From: Methylomonas sp.
Lineage (GTDB): Bacteria; Pseudomonadota; Gammaproteobacteria; Methylococcales; Methylomonadaceae
Direction: 5' to 3'
Assembly: GCA_026989395.1 (NCBI GenBank)
Contig: JALSJK010000001.1
Location: forward strand, 1-36,037
DNA: 36,037 bases
In this document: positions 16,662 through 25,936 of the stretch, one piece after another
How positions within the stretch are numbered: the first letter of the stretch is position 1
Layout of the letters: each line of letters begins with the position of its first letter
Translations under genes and position numbers: made by a program
Notes under the pieces: generated by a model
Seen by the model: the letters and a program-made list of their open reading frames with translations, nothing else
What the model was told of the DNA's origin: nothing
Databases searched by the model: none

Positions 16662-19127
16662 GTGAAGAAGAGCAACGTGCGCAATTTGACTAAAACTTTT
16701 GCAGCTGTATCCTTATTAACTCCCATGGGAGCTTATTCCTTAGGAGTAGGCGATATCAAATTGCATTCTGCGCTTAATCAGAATCTAGATGCTGAAATAG
16801 CATTAGTTCTATCCGATACCGAAAAGCTTGAAGACATCAAGGTGACATTGGCGCCGCCTTCCAAATTTGAAGAGGCAGGTGTGCCTTGGAGTCATTTTCT
16901 TTCACAAATTAAATTTAAAACGATCACCAAGGCAAACGGTGCCATTGTCATCAAGCTGAGTTCTAAAGAAGTGCTTAGAGAACCTTTTCTGGATTTTTTG
17001 CTGGAAGTCAGTTGGCCCAAAGGTGATGTTTATCGGGAATTTACAGTGTTGGTTGATCCTCCTGCTGTATATCAACAAAAAGTTATTCCTGTTGCAACCA
17101 AGTTAGCAGAAAAGAGAAAAGTTCAGCCATCAACAAAAATAAGTGAAGGCAAGCGGCAGCCCTTCACTTCATCGGAAAATTATTCATCAGTTCGAGAATT
17201 TGGACCAACCAGTAACAGAGATACGCTTTGGAAAGTCGCTGAAAAAATAATTGGTGACAGGGATATCTCTGTTGAGCAAATGATGATTGCTTTATATGAA
17301 GCAAACCCTGAAGCTTTTTATAAACCAAACGTAAATGCTTTATCTGCGGGGGCTGTATTAAAAGTACCTGAAGAAGACGTTGTGCTTCGAATCAGTCGTC
17401 GCCAGGCAAGAAAAGAATTTTCCAAGCAGGTAAAAGCCTGGAGAGGACAAGTTAAAGTAGCTTCTAAAACGGCTCATAAAACTGCTGAACCCATACAAAG
17501 TAAGAGTCAATTACAATTAAGAGCGCCTACAGAAGCAGAAATTAATAATCAGGTTCAGGTAACGCCAAGTGTTAGTGAAAGTGGGCAGAATTTACCCGAA
17601 TCCACAACAGAAATCGAGAGTTTTAGCCAAGAAAATCAAGAATTAAAAAACAGGCTGGATAAACTTGAGAATCAGTTGGCAAAAATGCAAGAAATGCTGG
17701 AGGTCAAGGACGAGCAGCTCGCCACATTGCAGAGTGAGAAACTTCAAGAAAAAACCAAACCAGCTCCATCAAAAACTGTTGCAGAAGAAAAGCTTGAAAA
17801 AACAGAGTCTGTAAAACAAGTTGCCGTTCAAAAACCAAAACCGAAGGTAACGCCAAAACCAGCGGTTCAGCCAGAAGCTGAAACTGATTGGTACAATATT
17901 ATTTTGGGTAGCGCAGGATTTGCCGCTCTTGGATTATTGGGATGGTTATGGTGGCGTAAACGTAAAGCTGAAGAAGAAATCAACAGTGAGAGTATGTTTG
18001 CAGCTTCAAGCCAGATTAGTTTGCCTGAAACTGATCAGGATTTGACAATTCCAGTTGCCGAGGATAAGAAAGATACTAGTTATGATGTAGGTACAGTAGG
18101 GGAAAGTTCATTTCTAAGTGAATTTACACCAAGTGATTTTGACGCCTTTGAAACAGATCAATCAGAAGTTGATCCGATTGCAGAAGCGGATGTTTATTTG
18201 GCCTATGGTCGTTATCAGCAAGCAGAAGACCTTATGCGGCAGGCCATTGAAAAGCAGCCGGACAGAGATGAATGCAAGTTGAAATTGTTGGAAATATTTT
18301 ATGCCAATGAAGATAAAAAGGCATTTGAGAGTTATGCAGAAGAATTGAATGCATCTGATAAGAAAAAAGATCAGGAATTCTGGAAAAAAGTTTCTGAAAT
18401 GGGTATTGCTCTTTTACCTGATAATCAACTCTTTGCTGATAAGCCTGAAGTGGAAGAGGTCTCTGAAAATGAAACCAATGTTTCTGATGAAGATATTTTG
18501 CAGCCAGATTTTTCTGCACCAGTAACTGAATCTGATGTTGATGAATCGGAAGGTTTGGAATTTGATATTACTTCCCTCAGCAATGTTGATAAGCATGCCG
18601 AAGAAGGCCTGGATTTAGCAAGCGAACTGGATGATTCTGATAGCAATACCATTGATTTCGATTTAGGTGAATCAACATCCGATGTACAAGAGAGTTCCGC
18701 TACAAGAAGTGTTGAAGAGGAAATTGAAGTTCTGGATTTATCCAGTGACGAAGAATTGGTTGATACTCAGGAAGAGTTAGCAGATTTTGATTTTGGCGAT
18801 ATTGAAGGGAAAACTGATGAATCAACTCCAGATGTCGCTGTTGAAGGAGAAAACCTAGAGCTTAAAGTTGGCGGCGCTGAAGATTTTAATTTCCAACTCG
18901 ACCAAGAAGCAACAGCTTCTCCAGCCCCTAAAAATGAGTCCGCTAGTGATCTTGCGACAGTAAGCGATATTACTGATATGGATGAATTTGAAACTAAAAT
19001 TGATCTCGCAAAGGCTTATATTGATATGGGAGATGCAGAAGCAGCAAAAAATATTGCTGAAGAAGTCTTGGAGAAAGGGTCAGATACGCAAAAGCAAGAA
19101 GCGAAAGAAATAATTAATCAGTTGTAA
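16662..19127 (+). CDS. fimV: FimV, inner-membrane hub protein for polar type IV pilus functions
   Basis: About 821 aa. Order: signal peptide (KSNVRNLTKTFAAVSLLTP); FimV N-terminal domain with LGVGDIKLHSALNQNLDAEI; peptidoglycan-binding LysM domain at about 181-237 (TLWKVAEKIIGD ... KVPEED); coiled coil about 321-362 (QENQELKNRLDKLENQ); one membrane helix about 412-432 (IILGSAGFAALGLLGWLWW); then a very acidic cytoplasmic region with TPR units; and the conserved FimV C-terminal repeat (DLAKAYIDMGDAEAAKNIAEE). In Pseudomonas it organises polar pili and supports cAMP synthesis. All nearby starts are GTG; 16662 is favoured because GGTGA lies 5 bp before it (16650 and 16653 are alternatives). Linked truA is not present next to it. 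Confidence 0.93.
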   Translation: MKKSNVRNLTKTFAAVSLLTPMGAYSLGVGDIKLHSALNQNLDAEIALVLSDTEKLEDIKVTLAPPSKFEEAGVPWSHFLSQIKFKTITKANGAIVIKLSSKEVLREPFLDFLLEVSWPKGDVYREFTVLVDPPAVYQQKVIPVATKLAEKRKVQPSTKISEGKRQPFTSSENYSSVREFGPTSNRDTLWKVAEKIIGDRDISVEQMMIALYEANPEAFYKPNVNALSAGAVLKVPEEDVVLRISRRQARKEFSKQVKAWRGQVKVASKTAHKTAEPIQSKSQLQLRAPTEAEINNQVQVTPSVSESGQNLPESTTEIESFSQENQELKNRLDKLENQLAKMQEMLEVKDEQLATLQSEKLQEKTKPAPSKTVAEEKLEKTESVKQVAVQKPKPKVTPKPAVQPEAETDWYNIILGSAGFAALGLLGWLWWRKRKAEEEINSESMFAASSQISLPETDQDLTIPVAEDKKDTSYDVGTVGESSFLSEFTPSDFDAFETDQSEVDPIAEADVYLAYGRYQQAEDLMRQAIEKQPDRDECKLKLLEIFYANEDKKAFESYAEELNASDKKKDQEFWKKVSEMGIALLPDNQLFADKPEVEEVSENETNVSDEDILQPDFSAPVTESDVDESEGLEFDITSLSNVDKHAEEGLDLASELDDSDSNTIDFDLGESTSDVQESSATRSVEEEIEVLDLSSDEELVDTQEELADFDFGDIEGKTDESTPDVAVEGENLELKVGGAEDFNFQLDQEATASPAPKNESASDLATVSDITDMDEFETKIDLAKAYIDMGDAEAAKNIAEEVLEKGSDTQKQEAKEIINQL

Positions 19128-19134
19128 AGTCCAC

Positions 19135-19166
19135 TTTTTCAAAGTAATTATTACTTTGTAGAAAAA
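19135..19166. terminator. hairpin between convergent fimV and sspB
   Basis: CAAAGTAA (19140-19147) and TTACTTTG (19151-19158) form an 8-bp stem with a 3-nt loop, extended by T and A runs on the outside. Because the flanking runs pair with each other, neither strand has a free T-tail, so it is at best an atypical bidirectional terminator. Confidence 0.35.
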
Positions 19167-19241
19167 ATATGATCAACCGTGATTTTTATATTTAAAGCTT
19201 GTTTATCCTTTTAGACAGAAGTTCGATTTGTTATAAGGGAG

Positions 19242-19616
19242 CTATTTTACAACCCGTAATTTTGGTTTTGGTGGAGTAGGTTCAGGGGGTGGTTCGCCGG
19301 AGGGATCATCATGCTCATCAAATACCATGCCTTTGCCATTTTCCTTTGCATAAATTGCATTTACAGCAGAGACGGGTGCCAAAATATGCATTGATTTTCC
19401 AGAAAACCTTGCGTCAAATTGTACTTCATCATTGCCAAGTGAAAGATTTTGGACGGCCTCTGGTCTGATATTTAATACTATTTTTCCATTTTGGATAAAG
19501 TCTTCGGGCAACGAGCACCCTTCTTGTTCGGCATCAATGAGTAAATGGGGTGTTAAGTTGTTATCAATTATCCACTCATAGATTGAGCGGATCAAATAAG
19601 GTTTAAGCGGCGTCAT
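19242..19616 (-). CDS. sspB: ClpXP protease specificity-enhancing factor
   Basis: 124 aa adaptor that delivers ssrA-tagged proteins to ClpXP. N-terminal substrate-binding domain starts MTPLKPYLIRSIYEWIIDN and continues with LNIRPEAVQNLSLGNDEVQF; a flexible proline-rich acidic linker (DPSGEPPPEPTPPK) leads to the C-terminal ClpX-docking peptide KLRVVK, which matches the known XB motif. The start overlaps the sspA stop by 4 bp (ATGA), giving the classic sspA-sspB operon. Confidence 0.95.
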   Translation of the reverse strand: MTPLKPYLIRSIYEWIIDNNLTPHLLIDAEQEGCSLPEDFIQNGKIVLNIRPEAVQNLSLGNDEVQFDARFSGKSMHILAPVSAVNAIYAKENGKGMVFDEHDDPSGEPPPEPTPPKPKLRVVK

Positions 19617-20242
19617 TTGACAGTAGTGTCCATTTCTTTTTCTATTCCAGTCAAACTGGAAATAAATCCTTCTCGATTAAATTGGCGTTGGGCGTAATTG
19701 TTTAATGCTTCGCCGGGTAAATCAATGCCTAGTGCTGGAAGACGCCAAAGTAAAGGAACTAATGCACAGTCAATTAAAGAAAATTCATCACCCATAAAAT
19801 AAGGTTGGGCTTGAAAAATAGGTTCTGCAGAAAGTAGACTTTCTTTCAGCATTTTCTTAGCTCGCGCGGATTTTTTTTCTCCGGAATTAATGATTTCATC
19901 GAACAATTGATACCAGTCCTGATCAATTCGTTTGATAATCATTCTGGCCTTTGCCCTAGAAACTGGATCCATTGGATGTAATGGGGGGTGCGGGAAACGT
20001 TCGTCTAGATATTCCATGATGATACGTGCATCATAAAGAACCAGACTTCGTTCTACCAGAGTTGGAGAGACCCCGGTTGGATTCAGTTCCAATAGATCTT
20101 CAGGAGGTTCCGAAGGGTCATAAAATTCAATGTCTGCACTAACGCCTTTTTCGTACATCGCAAAGCGTACACAATGACTCATTGCGCAATCAGAAGATGA
20201 AAAAAGAGTCATAGTTGACTTGCGGGGATTAAGGTTTACCAC
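19613..20242 (-). CDS. sspA: stringent starvation protein A
   Basis: 209 aa, glutathione-transferase fold without the usual enzyme activity; in E. coli it binds RNA polymerase during starvation. The N-terminal thioredoxin-like part shows STMTLFSSSDCAMSHCVRFAMYEKG, and the C-terminal helical part includes the PYFMGDEFSLIDCALVPLLWRL region. A pair of cysteines (Cys19 and Cys24) lies where GST catalysis would occur, which may allow thiol chemistry; that is inference. The GTG start at 20242 has GAGG 10 bp upstream, and homologues also carry about 10 residues before MTLF. The promoter lies in the 130 bp before it. Confidence 0.93.
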   Translation of the reverse strand: MVNLNPRKSTMTLFSSSDCAMSHCVRFAMYEKGVSADIEFYDPSEPPEDLLELNPTGVSPTLVERSLVLYDARIIMEYLDERFPHPPLHPMDPVSRAKARMIIKRIDQDWYQLFDEIINSGEKKSARAKKMLKESLLSAEPIFQAQPYFMGDEFSLIDCALVPLLWRLPALGIDLPGEALNNYAQRQFNREGFISSLTGIEKEMDTTVK

Positions 20243-20291
20243 GTATCTATAACCTCGTTAATGAAAGAAAAGTTGAGAAATTTAACAAGGA

Positions 20292-20297
20292 ATTATA
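20292..20297 (-). promoter_or_regulatory. candidate extended -10 promoter element of sspA-sspB
   Basis: On the minus strand TGTTATAAT gives a perfect TATAAT preceded by TGn, about 50 bp before the sspA start. No strong -35 box is present at 16-18 bp. Confidence 0.45.
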
Positions 20298-20374
20298 ACA
20301 AAGTTATTAGTTGATGCGGTTTCATAATGAATGATTAAAATTAGAAGCTCAAGAAAGTCTAATTAATTAATCTG

Positions 20375-20408
20375 GTCTCATCTGCATAAATTTCAATGCA
20401 GATGAGAC
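20375..20408 (-). terminator. strong hairpin terminator of petABC
   Basis: GTCTCATCTGCAT (20375-20387) and ATGCAGATGAGAC (20396-20408) form a perfect 13-bp stem with an 8-nt loop, 9 bp past the petC stop. The following minus-strand sequence is AT-rich (cagattaattaatt) rather than a pure T-run, so termination or 3' end protection of the pet transcript are both possible. Confidence 0.6.
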
Positions 20409-20417
20409 AATGATAAA

Positions 20418-21167
20418 TTAACGTAAATTACCCCAGGTTGATTCTTTTTTATGGATGTCTTTCCAGTACTCCTTTTTCAACAAGTAAGCAACCACAGTAA
20501 ACAGAAGTAAATAAAATAAAACATATTTACCAATTCTTTTCCGCTCGAGCTGATGTGGCTCCCCAACATAAACCAGGAAATTGACAAGATCATTTACGAA
20601 CCTGTCAAATTCTTTTGGTGCTAACTCACCTGATTCAATCAGTCTGAGTTTTGTTAGTTGTTCCTTGCCTGAAATATTTCTGTAAACGGCCTGTTGCAAT
20701 CCTTGCAGCTGCCAGAGAGGATTAGGCATGCCTACATCTTTAAGAATCGCGTTATTTACGCCCAGGGTTTTGGTTTTATCGATGTAGAAGCTTCTCAAGT
20801 AAGTATACAGCCAATCAGCTCCCCGAGAGCGGGCAATTAACGATAGGTCAGGCGGTTCAATACCAAACCATCTTTCGGCATCATGCCCATTCATGGCTGA
20901 GTGCATGGTGTCATAAATACTAGCACCTTCCGGCGCTATTTCTTCTAACACCTGTTCCTCTTCAATACCAAAATCGTAAGCCATTCTGATATAGCGAATA
21001 TGTTTTGCGGAATGGCATCCTAGACAATAATTCACGTAGTTTTTTGCGCCTCGCTGTAATGAGAGGCTATCAGTGAGGTCTATTTCCGCTTCGTCAAGTT
21101 TATATTCACCGCCAGCCGCCATGACAACAAAAGGCAGCATTAATAATATTGTTATTAGTTTTCTCAT
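20418..21167 (-). CDS. petC: cytochrome c1 of the bc1 complex
   Basis: 249 aa. A signal peptide (ITILLMLPFVVMAAG) exports the haem domain; haem is bound covalently at CLGCH (Cys48, Cys51, His52) and by the likely axial Met147 in DVGMPNPLW. The domain is anchored by a C-terminal membrane helix (YVLFYLLLFTVVAYLL), ending in a basic tail. It passes electrons from the Rieske protein to soluble cytochrome c. It lies 2 bp after petB, the third gene of the petABC operon. The small size, without insertions, is typical of gammaproteobacteria. Confidence 0.95.
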   Translation of the reverse strand: MRKLITILLMLPFVVMAAGGEYKLDEAEIDLTDSLSLQRGAKNYVNYCLGCHSAKHIRYIRMAYDFGIEEEQVLEEIAPEGASIYDTMHSAMNGHDAERWFGIEPPDLSLIARSRGADWLYTYLRSFYIDKTKTLGVNNAILKDVGMPNPLWQLQGLQQAVYRNISGKEQLTKLRLIESGELAPKEFDRFVNDLVNFLVYVGEPHQLERKRIGKYVLFYLLLFTVVAYLLKKEYWKDIHKKESTWGNLR

Positions 21168-21169
21168 AA

Positions 21170-22570
21170 TTAATCAAGGCTGTCTTTAAGTTTTTTAACA
21201 ATTCTAATCCCGGCTTTTTTCAATCCATCAGGATCAGGTTTTCTTTTTAATACGAGTTTCCCCTCGGCTGTTTTCACTGGTTTTTTCACGGTCACTTCAT
21301 CAAACAATCGTTTAAGATCCTGTATTCGTTCTTCGAGGGTTGGTTGATGCGTAACTCGTGCGGGTACACGTTTGGTTTTTTCCCAGCGAGTATAGACAGG
21401 CATTAGCAAGAAAAAGCCAAAATAAATAACTGTGAATATTCTGGCAAAAATAGTTGCTGTTGGTGTGGCAGGTTGTGTGCCTAAATAACCTAATGCAAAG
21501 AAACTGATAACAAAAAGTAGCAAGGCCTTTTTATAAATTCCACCTCGATAGCGAATGGATTTAACCGGCCCTCGGTCTAGCCACGGTAATAAAAATAACA
21601 CAAATATGGCGCCACCCATGCCAATGACCCCGGCAAATTTATCCGGAATGGCTCGCAAAATTGCATAAAATGGGGTGAAGTACCATAGTGGTGCAATATG
21701 TTCCGGTGTCGCTAAAGGATCCGCCGGAATGAAATTGTCGTGCTCCAAGAAGTAGCCTCCCATTTCCGGCATGTAAAAAATGACAATGGAAAAGAAGAAC
21801 AAAAATACTCCTACGCCAACAATATCTTTTACTGTGTAATAAGGATGGAAGGGTATGCCATCAACCGGCACACCAAAGGGATCTTTGGATTCTTTTATTT
21901 CAATACCATCCGGGTTGTTGGAACCAACTTCGTGTAATGCGACCAGATGCAGGAAAACCAGCATGATTAGAATCAAGGGAATAGCAATAACGTGGAATGC
22001 AAAAAACCTGTTGAGTGTTGCATCAGAAATAACATAGTCTCCTCTGATCCATAAAGCCAATTCATCACCAACAATGGGAATGGCGCTGAACAGAGATATA
22101 ATGACCTGAGCACCCCAAAACGACATTTGCCCCCAAGGTAATAGATAACCCATGAATGCTTCTGCCATTAGACAAAGGAAGATCAACATGCCAAAAATCC
22201 ATATTAATTCTCGAGGTTGTTTAAAGGAGCCATAAATAATCCCTCTGAACATATGGAGATAGATGACAATAAAAAAAGCCGAAGCTCCGGTTGAATGCAT
22301 ATATCTGATTAACCAGCCCCAGTTAACATCTCGCATGATGTATTCAACTGAGTCAAAGGCCAGTTTTGCATCCGGCTTGTAGTTCATTGTTAATAAAATG
22401 CCGGTAATAATCTGATTGACAAGAACCAGTAATGCTAGAGAGCCAAAAAAATACCAGAAGTTAAAGTTTTTTGGCGCGTAATAGTGCGCCATATGTTCGT
22501 TCCACAGCTTGGCTAACGGAAAGCGTTTTAATATCCAGTTTCCACAATCTGCTAAGTGTTTTGATTTCAT
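21170..22570 (-). CDS. petB: cytochrome b of the bc1 complex, with C-terminal extension
   Basis: 466 aa, eight-helix cytochrome b carrying the two haems b and the quinone sites. His ligands lie in helices II and IV (for example YMHSTGASAFF and FAFHVIAIPLIL). The Qo motif PEWY reads PLWY (IAPLWYFTPFYAILR), a variant of the kind seen in several proteobacteria. After the last helix and KRVPARVT there are about 59 extra residues, highly basic (VTVKKPVKT, LKRKPDPD, IVKKLKDSLD), beyond the roughly 400 residues usual in gammaproteobacteria; they would lie in the cytoplasm. The start overlaps the petA stop by 4 bp (ATGA). Confidence 0.94.
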   Translation of the reverse strand: MKSKHLADCGNWILKRFPLAKLWNEHMAHYYAPKNFNFWYFFGSLALLVLVNQIITGILLTMNYKPDAKLAFDSVEYIMRDVNWGWLIRYMHSTGASAFFIVIYLHMFRGIIYGSFKQPRELIWIFGMLIFLCLMAEAFMGYLLPWGQMSFWGAQVIISLFSAIPIVGDELALWIRGDYVISDATLNRFFAFHVIAIPLILIMLVFLHLVALHEVGSNNPDGIEIKESKDPFGVPVDGIPFHPYYTVKDIVGVGVFLFFFSIVIFYMPEMGGYFLEHDNFIPADPLATPEHIAPLWYFTPFYAILRAIPDKFAGVIGMGGAIFVLFLLPWLDRGPVKSIRYRGGIYKKALLLFVISFFALGYLGTQPATPTATIFARIFTVIYFGFFLLMPVYTRWEKTKRVPARVTHQPTLEERIQDLKRLFDEVTVKKPVKTAEGKLVLKRKPDPDGLKKAGIRIVKKLKDSLD

Positions 22571-23178
22571 GCTTGTGCTCCTTCCTCAGCGTCGTCTTCA
22601 CCAATAATTATGAAAGTTTCAGTAATGTAACGATGGGGAGGAATATCCAAATTTGTTGGGGCAGGGACGCCTCGATATACGCGTCCTGCCAGATCAAACC
22701 AGGAGCCATGGCAGGGACAGAAAAACCCGCCTTTCCAGTCAGAACCTAAATCACTGGGTGCAATTTCAGGTCTGAAAGTTGGTGAACAGCCAAGATGAGT
22801 GCAAAGGCCAATCGTAACAAATAGTTCGGGTTTGATAGACCGATAACGGTTTTTACAGTATTCAGGTTGTATTGATTCATTCGACATTGGGTCACTGAGT
22901 TTGTCCTCAAGTGTATCGAGTGTCTCCAAAGCCTCTGGGGTTCTGTTTAACAGCCATGCCGGTTTGCCTCGCCATTCGACTCGTAACAGCTGGCCTGTTT
23001 CCATTTTGCTGATATCAACTTCCGTCGGTGCGCCAGCAGCTAAGGCTTTAGTACTTGGCTGCATTTGAGCGAGAAAAGGAACTGCCAGATAGCCGGCGCC
23101 AACGGCACCTACGACTGTCATTGCAGTAGTTAAGAACTGGCGTTTGGAAGTATCGACATCGACGCCTTCAATATTCAT
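22567..23178 (-). CDS. petA: ubiquinol-cytochrome c reductase Rieske iron-sulphur subunit
   Basis: 203 aa. The N-terminus has a Tat-like export/anchor segment, SKRQFL followed by a hydrophobic helix (TVVGAVGAGYLAVPFL); the twin-arginine pair is Lys12-Arg13. The Rieske [2Fe-2S] site is complete: CTHLGC (Cys126, His128, Cys131) and CPCHGS (Cys154, Cys156, His157). It moves electrons from quinol to cytochrome c1. A good AGGAG ribosome-binding site precedes the ATG. First gene of petABC. Confidence 0.96.
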   Translation of the reverse strand: MNIEGVDVDTSKRQFLTTAMTVVGAVGAGYLAVPFLAQMQPSTKALAAGAPTEVDISKMETGQLLRVEWRGKPAWLLNRTPEALETLDTLEDKLSDPMSNESIQPEYCKNRYRSIKPELFVTIGLCTHLGCSPTFRPEIAPSDLGSDWKGGFFCPCHGSWFDLAGRVYRGVPAPTNLDIPPHRYITETFIIIGEDDAEEGAQA

Positions 23179-23534
23179 CTTATAACTCTCCTGCTGTGGT
23201 GTTTTGCATGCAAGTGCCAGTTTAATTTGAACGCATGAGTGCGATGGGCTGCGTTAATTACAAAAGGCAAACAAAATGAATCTTGCTTTTGTGTTCTGGC
23301 GCTTGATATGCAAATTTATTGTTTTTTATTTCGCACGAACAATATACCTTAGAGACGCGAGGATTTGAAGCAGATATTGGATTTTTTATAAGGGAATTAT
23401 TTATAAAATTTGTTCAGTTGTGCTGATGATGCCGAGTAATCTTAGTGATTGGTTTTATTCTTTGTAAAGAAAAAGCCGGCGTGATGGGGTGTGTTTCAAT
23501 AGGTGAAAACTGTTGAATTAAGAATGTTTTTTCT
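23179..23534. other. 356-bp intergenic region between hisC and petA
   Basis: No gene is supported here. It contains the petABC upstream region: a 160-bp leader, a moderate promoter at 23341-23369, and AT-rich sequence after the hisC stop without a clear terminator. Genes often found between hisC and petA in relatives (algW/mucD-type protease, rpsI) are absent. Confidence 0.6.
23341..23369 (-). promoter_or_regulatory. candidate sigma70 promoter of petABC
   Basis: On the minus strand TTCAAA (23364-23369) and TATATT (23341-23346) are 17 bp apart. This leaves a long 5' leader of about 155 nt before petA. Hexamers match consensus moderately. Confidence 0.3.
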
Positions 23535-24617
23535 TTATTCTTTTGCCAAAATGTTTTTTAGCACAGTAAGAAAATTTTGGTTTTCTTCAGGCCTTCCAAC
23601 AGTGACGCGTAAACAATCGGTCAATAATCCGCCTTGTGGAGACAGGTTTTTAATGAGAATTCCTTGTTCTTTTAATGACAAAAAAATTGATGCGGCTTTG
23701 TCAGCTGGTGTGCGGAATAATAAAAAGTTGGCTGCGCTTTCGAAAACTTTTATTTCTGAAATAGCATTTAGCGCATTGAAAAGTGCGGTACGATCCTGGC
23801 AGATTTTCTGAGTTTGTTCTGCAAACAGACTTTGTTGTGTAAGAGCGAAGTCTGCGGTGATTTGTGTAAGGACATTGATATTGTAGGGTAAACGAATTTT
23901 ATTGAGTTGTTTAATAATCCCTGTGGAACCGATAAAAAAACCTAATCGAATTCCCGCCAGGCCAAGTTTGGAAAGCGTTCGCATGACCAACAGGTTCTCA
24001 TATTTATCTAAATCATTGAGCAAAGTAGCATCAGCAAATGGTGCATAGGCTTCGTCAATAACGACTAGGCCGGGTGATGTTTCAAGGATTTCGAAAATGA
24101 ATGATTTTTTGAATAAATTGGCTGTTGGATTATTTGGATAAGCTAAAAAAACTACCCTTGGTTGATGTTTTGTAATGGCATCAAGCATAGCTGGTAAGTC
24201 AAGTTCAAAACTATCAGATTGTAAAGGAATGCCATGATAGTTCAAACCTAAACTTTGTGCTATTTGCCGGTACATGACGAAGCTGGGTTCAGGAGCAAGA
24301 ATGCTGGAATCTGGCGGTAATGCCATGAGCAAGACCTGAATCAGTTCATCAGAACCATTGCCAAATAGAATTTCAAATTGATCAGGTATTTGATTTAACT
24401 TCCTGATAGTTGCTGCAAGGTCTTGGACATCAGGATCTGGGTAACGATTAAGCTGGCAGTTGCGTAATTTTTCAAGCCATTTTTCAATAATGTCCGCGGG
24501 CCACTGATATGGATTTTCCATGGCATCGAGTTTAATTAAACCAGAGGCATTGGCAACTTTGTAAGTGGCCATTTCGCCAATTTCCGGCCGGAAAAAAGAG
24601 CTGGGATTTATTGCCAT
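23535..24617 (-). CDS. hisC: histidinol-phosphate aminotransferase
   Basis: 360 aa, PLP-dependent class I/II aminotransferase of the histidine pathway (imidazole-acetol phosphate + Glu to histidinol phosphate). Visible motifs: KLDAMENPYQWP near the N-terminus, FGNGSDELIQ binding the PLP phosphate, YPNNPTAN, VIDEAYAPFAD, and the PLP lysine Lys217 in MRTLSKLGLAGIRLGF. It begins 5 bp after the hisD stop and is the last gene of the mla-murA-his run. A second HisC-like paralogue elsewhere cannot be ruled out. Confidence 0.95.
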   Translation of the reverse strand: MAINPSSFFRPEIGEMATYKVANASGLIKLDAMENPYQWPADIIEKWLEKLRNCQLNRYPDPDVQDLAATIRKLNQIPDQFEILFGNGSDELIQVLLMALPPDSSILAPEPSFVMYRQIAQSLGLNYHGIPLQSDSFELDLPAMLDAITKHQPRVVFLAYPNNPTANLFKKSFIFEILETSPGLVVIDEAYAPFADATLLNDLDKYENLLVMRTLSKLGLAGIRLGFFIGSTGIIKQLNKIRLPYNINVLTQITADFALTQQSLFAEQTQKICQDRTALFNALNAISEIKVFESAANFLLFRTPADKAASIFLSLKEQGILIKNLSPQGGLLTDCLRVTVGRPEENQNFLTVLKNILAKE

Positions 24618-24622
24618 TGCTA

Positions 24623-25933
24623 TTAACTTTTATCAGTGATACGGTATTCAGCAGATCTGGCATGGGCAGTCAAGCCTTCCCCTCTAGCTAAAACAGAGGC
24701 GGTTTTTCCTAGAAAATTAGCGCCTTCAGGCGAGCAAAAAATCAAGCTGGAACGTTTTTGGAAATCATAAACTCCAAGCGGTGATGAGTAACGGGCTGTG
24801 CTTGATGTAGGAAGTACGTGATTGGGGCCGGCGCAGTAATCGCCAAGTGCTTCCGCTGTATAGCGGCCTAAAAAGATAGCGCCGGCATTATGAATTTTGT
24901 CGCTTAGTGCTTGCGGTTCGGCCACAGACAATTCCAGATGTTCGGGCGCGATGGAATTACATACTTCAGCGGCTTCTTCTAAGCTTTGAGTATGAATTAA
25001 AGCGCCCCTTCTGGAGAGCGATTCTTTAATAACATCAGCACGTTCCATTTCTGGTAATAAACGAGAGATACTTTGTTCAACAGCATCCAAGAATTGGAGG
25101 TCATCAGAAAGCAAAATGGCCTGGGCGTTTTCATCATGCTCTGCCTGTGAGAAAAGATCCATAGCAATCCAGTCAGGATTGGTTTTGCCATCACAGATAA
25201 CAAGGATTTCAGAAGGACCGGCAATCATGTCGATGCCAACCTGACCAAAGACCAGTTTTTTTGCTGTGGCTACATAGACATTTCCTGGGCCTACAATTTT
25301 ATCGACTGCAGGGATGGTTTCAGTTCCATAGGCTAGTGCAGCAATTGCCTGAGCGCCGCCGATCGTAAAAACACGATCTACACCTGCTACATGAGCCGCC
25401 GCAAGAACCAGCTCATTCACCTCACCTTTTGGTGTGGGAACGACCATGATTAATTCACCTACTCCGGCAACTTTTGCAGGAATAGCGTTCATTAAAACTG
25501 AGGAGGGATAAGCAGCTTTTCCGCCTGGAACGTATAAACCGGCTTTATCCAGTGCGGTGATTTTTTGACCTAAAATGTTGCCATTTTCTTCTTGATATTG
25601 CCATGACTGCATTTTTTGTTTTTCTGCATAAGTGCGAATGCGCTCAGCAGCTGTTCGTAATGCCTGGGCCTTATCAGTGTCCAATTTTTCCCAGGCAGCT
25701 TTTAGTTTATCATGGCCCAGTTCTAATTCACTACATCTGGAAAAATGACATTGGTCAAAGCGGTTGGTGTAATCAACAACCGCTTGATCGCCTTGTTCAC
25801 GAACCGTACTGATAATCTCAAGTACTTGTTGATGAAGTTCCAGGTCAGAGCTTTCATCCCAACTGGTCAGCGAGTTGAGTTGTTTGTTAAAGTCTGTTGA
25901 TGTTGTCGATAAACGGGGTATTGAAATGTTCAT
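24623..25933 (-). CDS. hisD: histidinol dehydrogenase
   Basis: 436 aa, zinc enzyme carrying out the last two oxidations to histidine with NAD. Conserved segments: [62 protein letters not shown] and [23 protein letters not shown]. Full length. It starts 3 bp after hisG, which implies co-translation, and precedes hisC. Confidence 0.97.
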   Translation of the reverse strand: MNISIPRLSTTSTDFNKQLNSLTSWDESSDLELHQQVLEIISTVREQGDQAVVDYTNRFDQCHFSRCSELELGHDKLKAAWEKLDTDKAQALRTAAERIRTYAEKQKMQSWQYQEENGNILGQKITALDKAGLYVPGGKAAYPSSVLMNAIPAKVAGVGELIMVVPTPKGEVNELVLAAAHVAGVDRVFTIGGAQAIAALAYGTETIPAVDKIVGPGNVYVATAKKLVFGQVGIDMIAGPSEILVICDGKTNPDWIAMDLFSQAEHDENAQAILLSDDLQFLDAVEQSISRLLPEMERADVIKESLSRRGALIHTQSLEEAAEVCNSIAPEHLELSVAEPQALSDKIHNAGAIFLGRYTAEALGDYCAGPNHVLPTSSTARYSSPLGVYDFQKRSSLIFCSPEGANFLGKTASVLARGEGLTAHARSAEYRITDKS

Positions 25934-25936
25934 GAT

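Noticed and set aside
23203-23219. sigma54-like element before petA (TGGCAC ... TGCA on the minus strand)
   Set aside because: The GG-to-GC spacing is one base short of the strict 10-bp requirement, so it would not be recognised.
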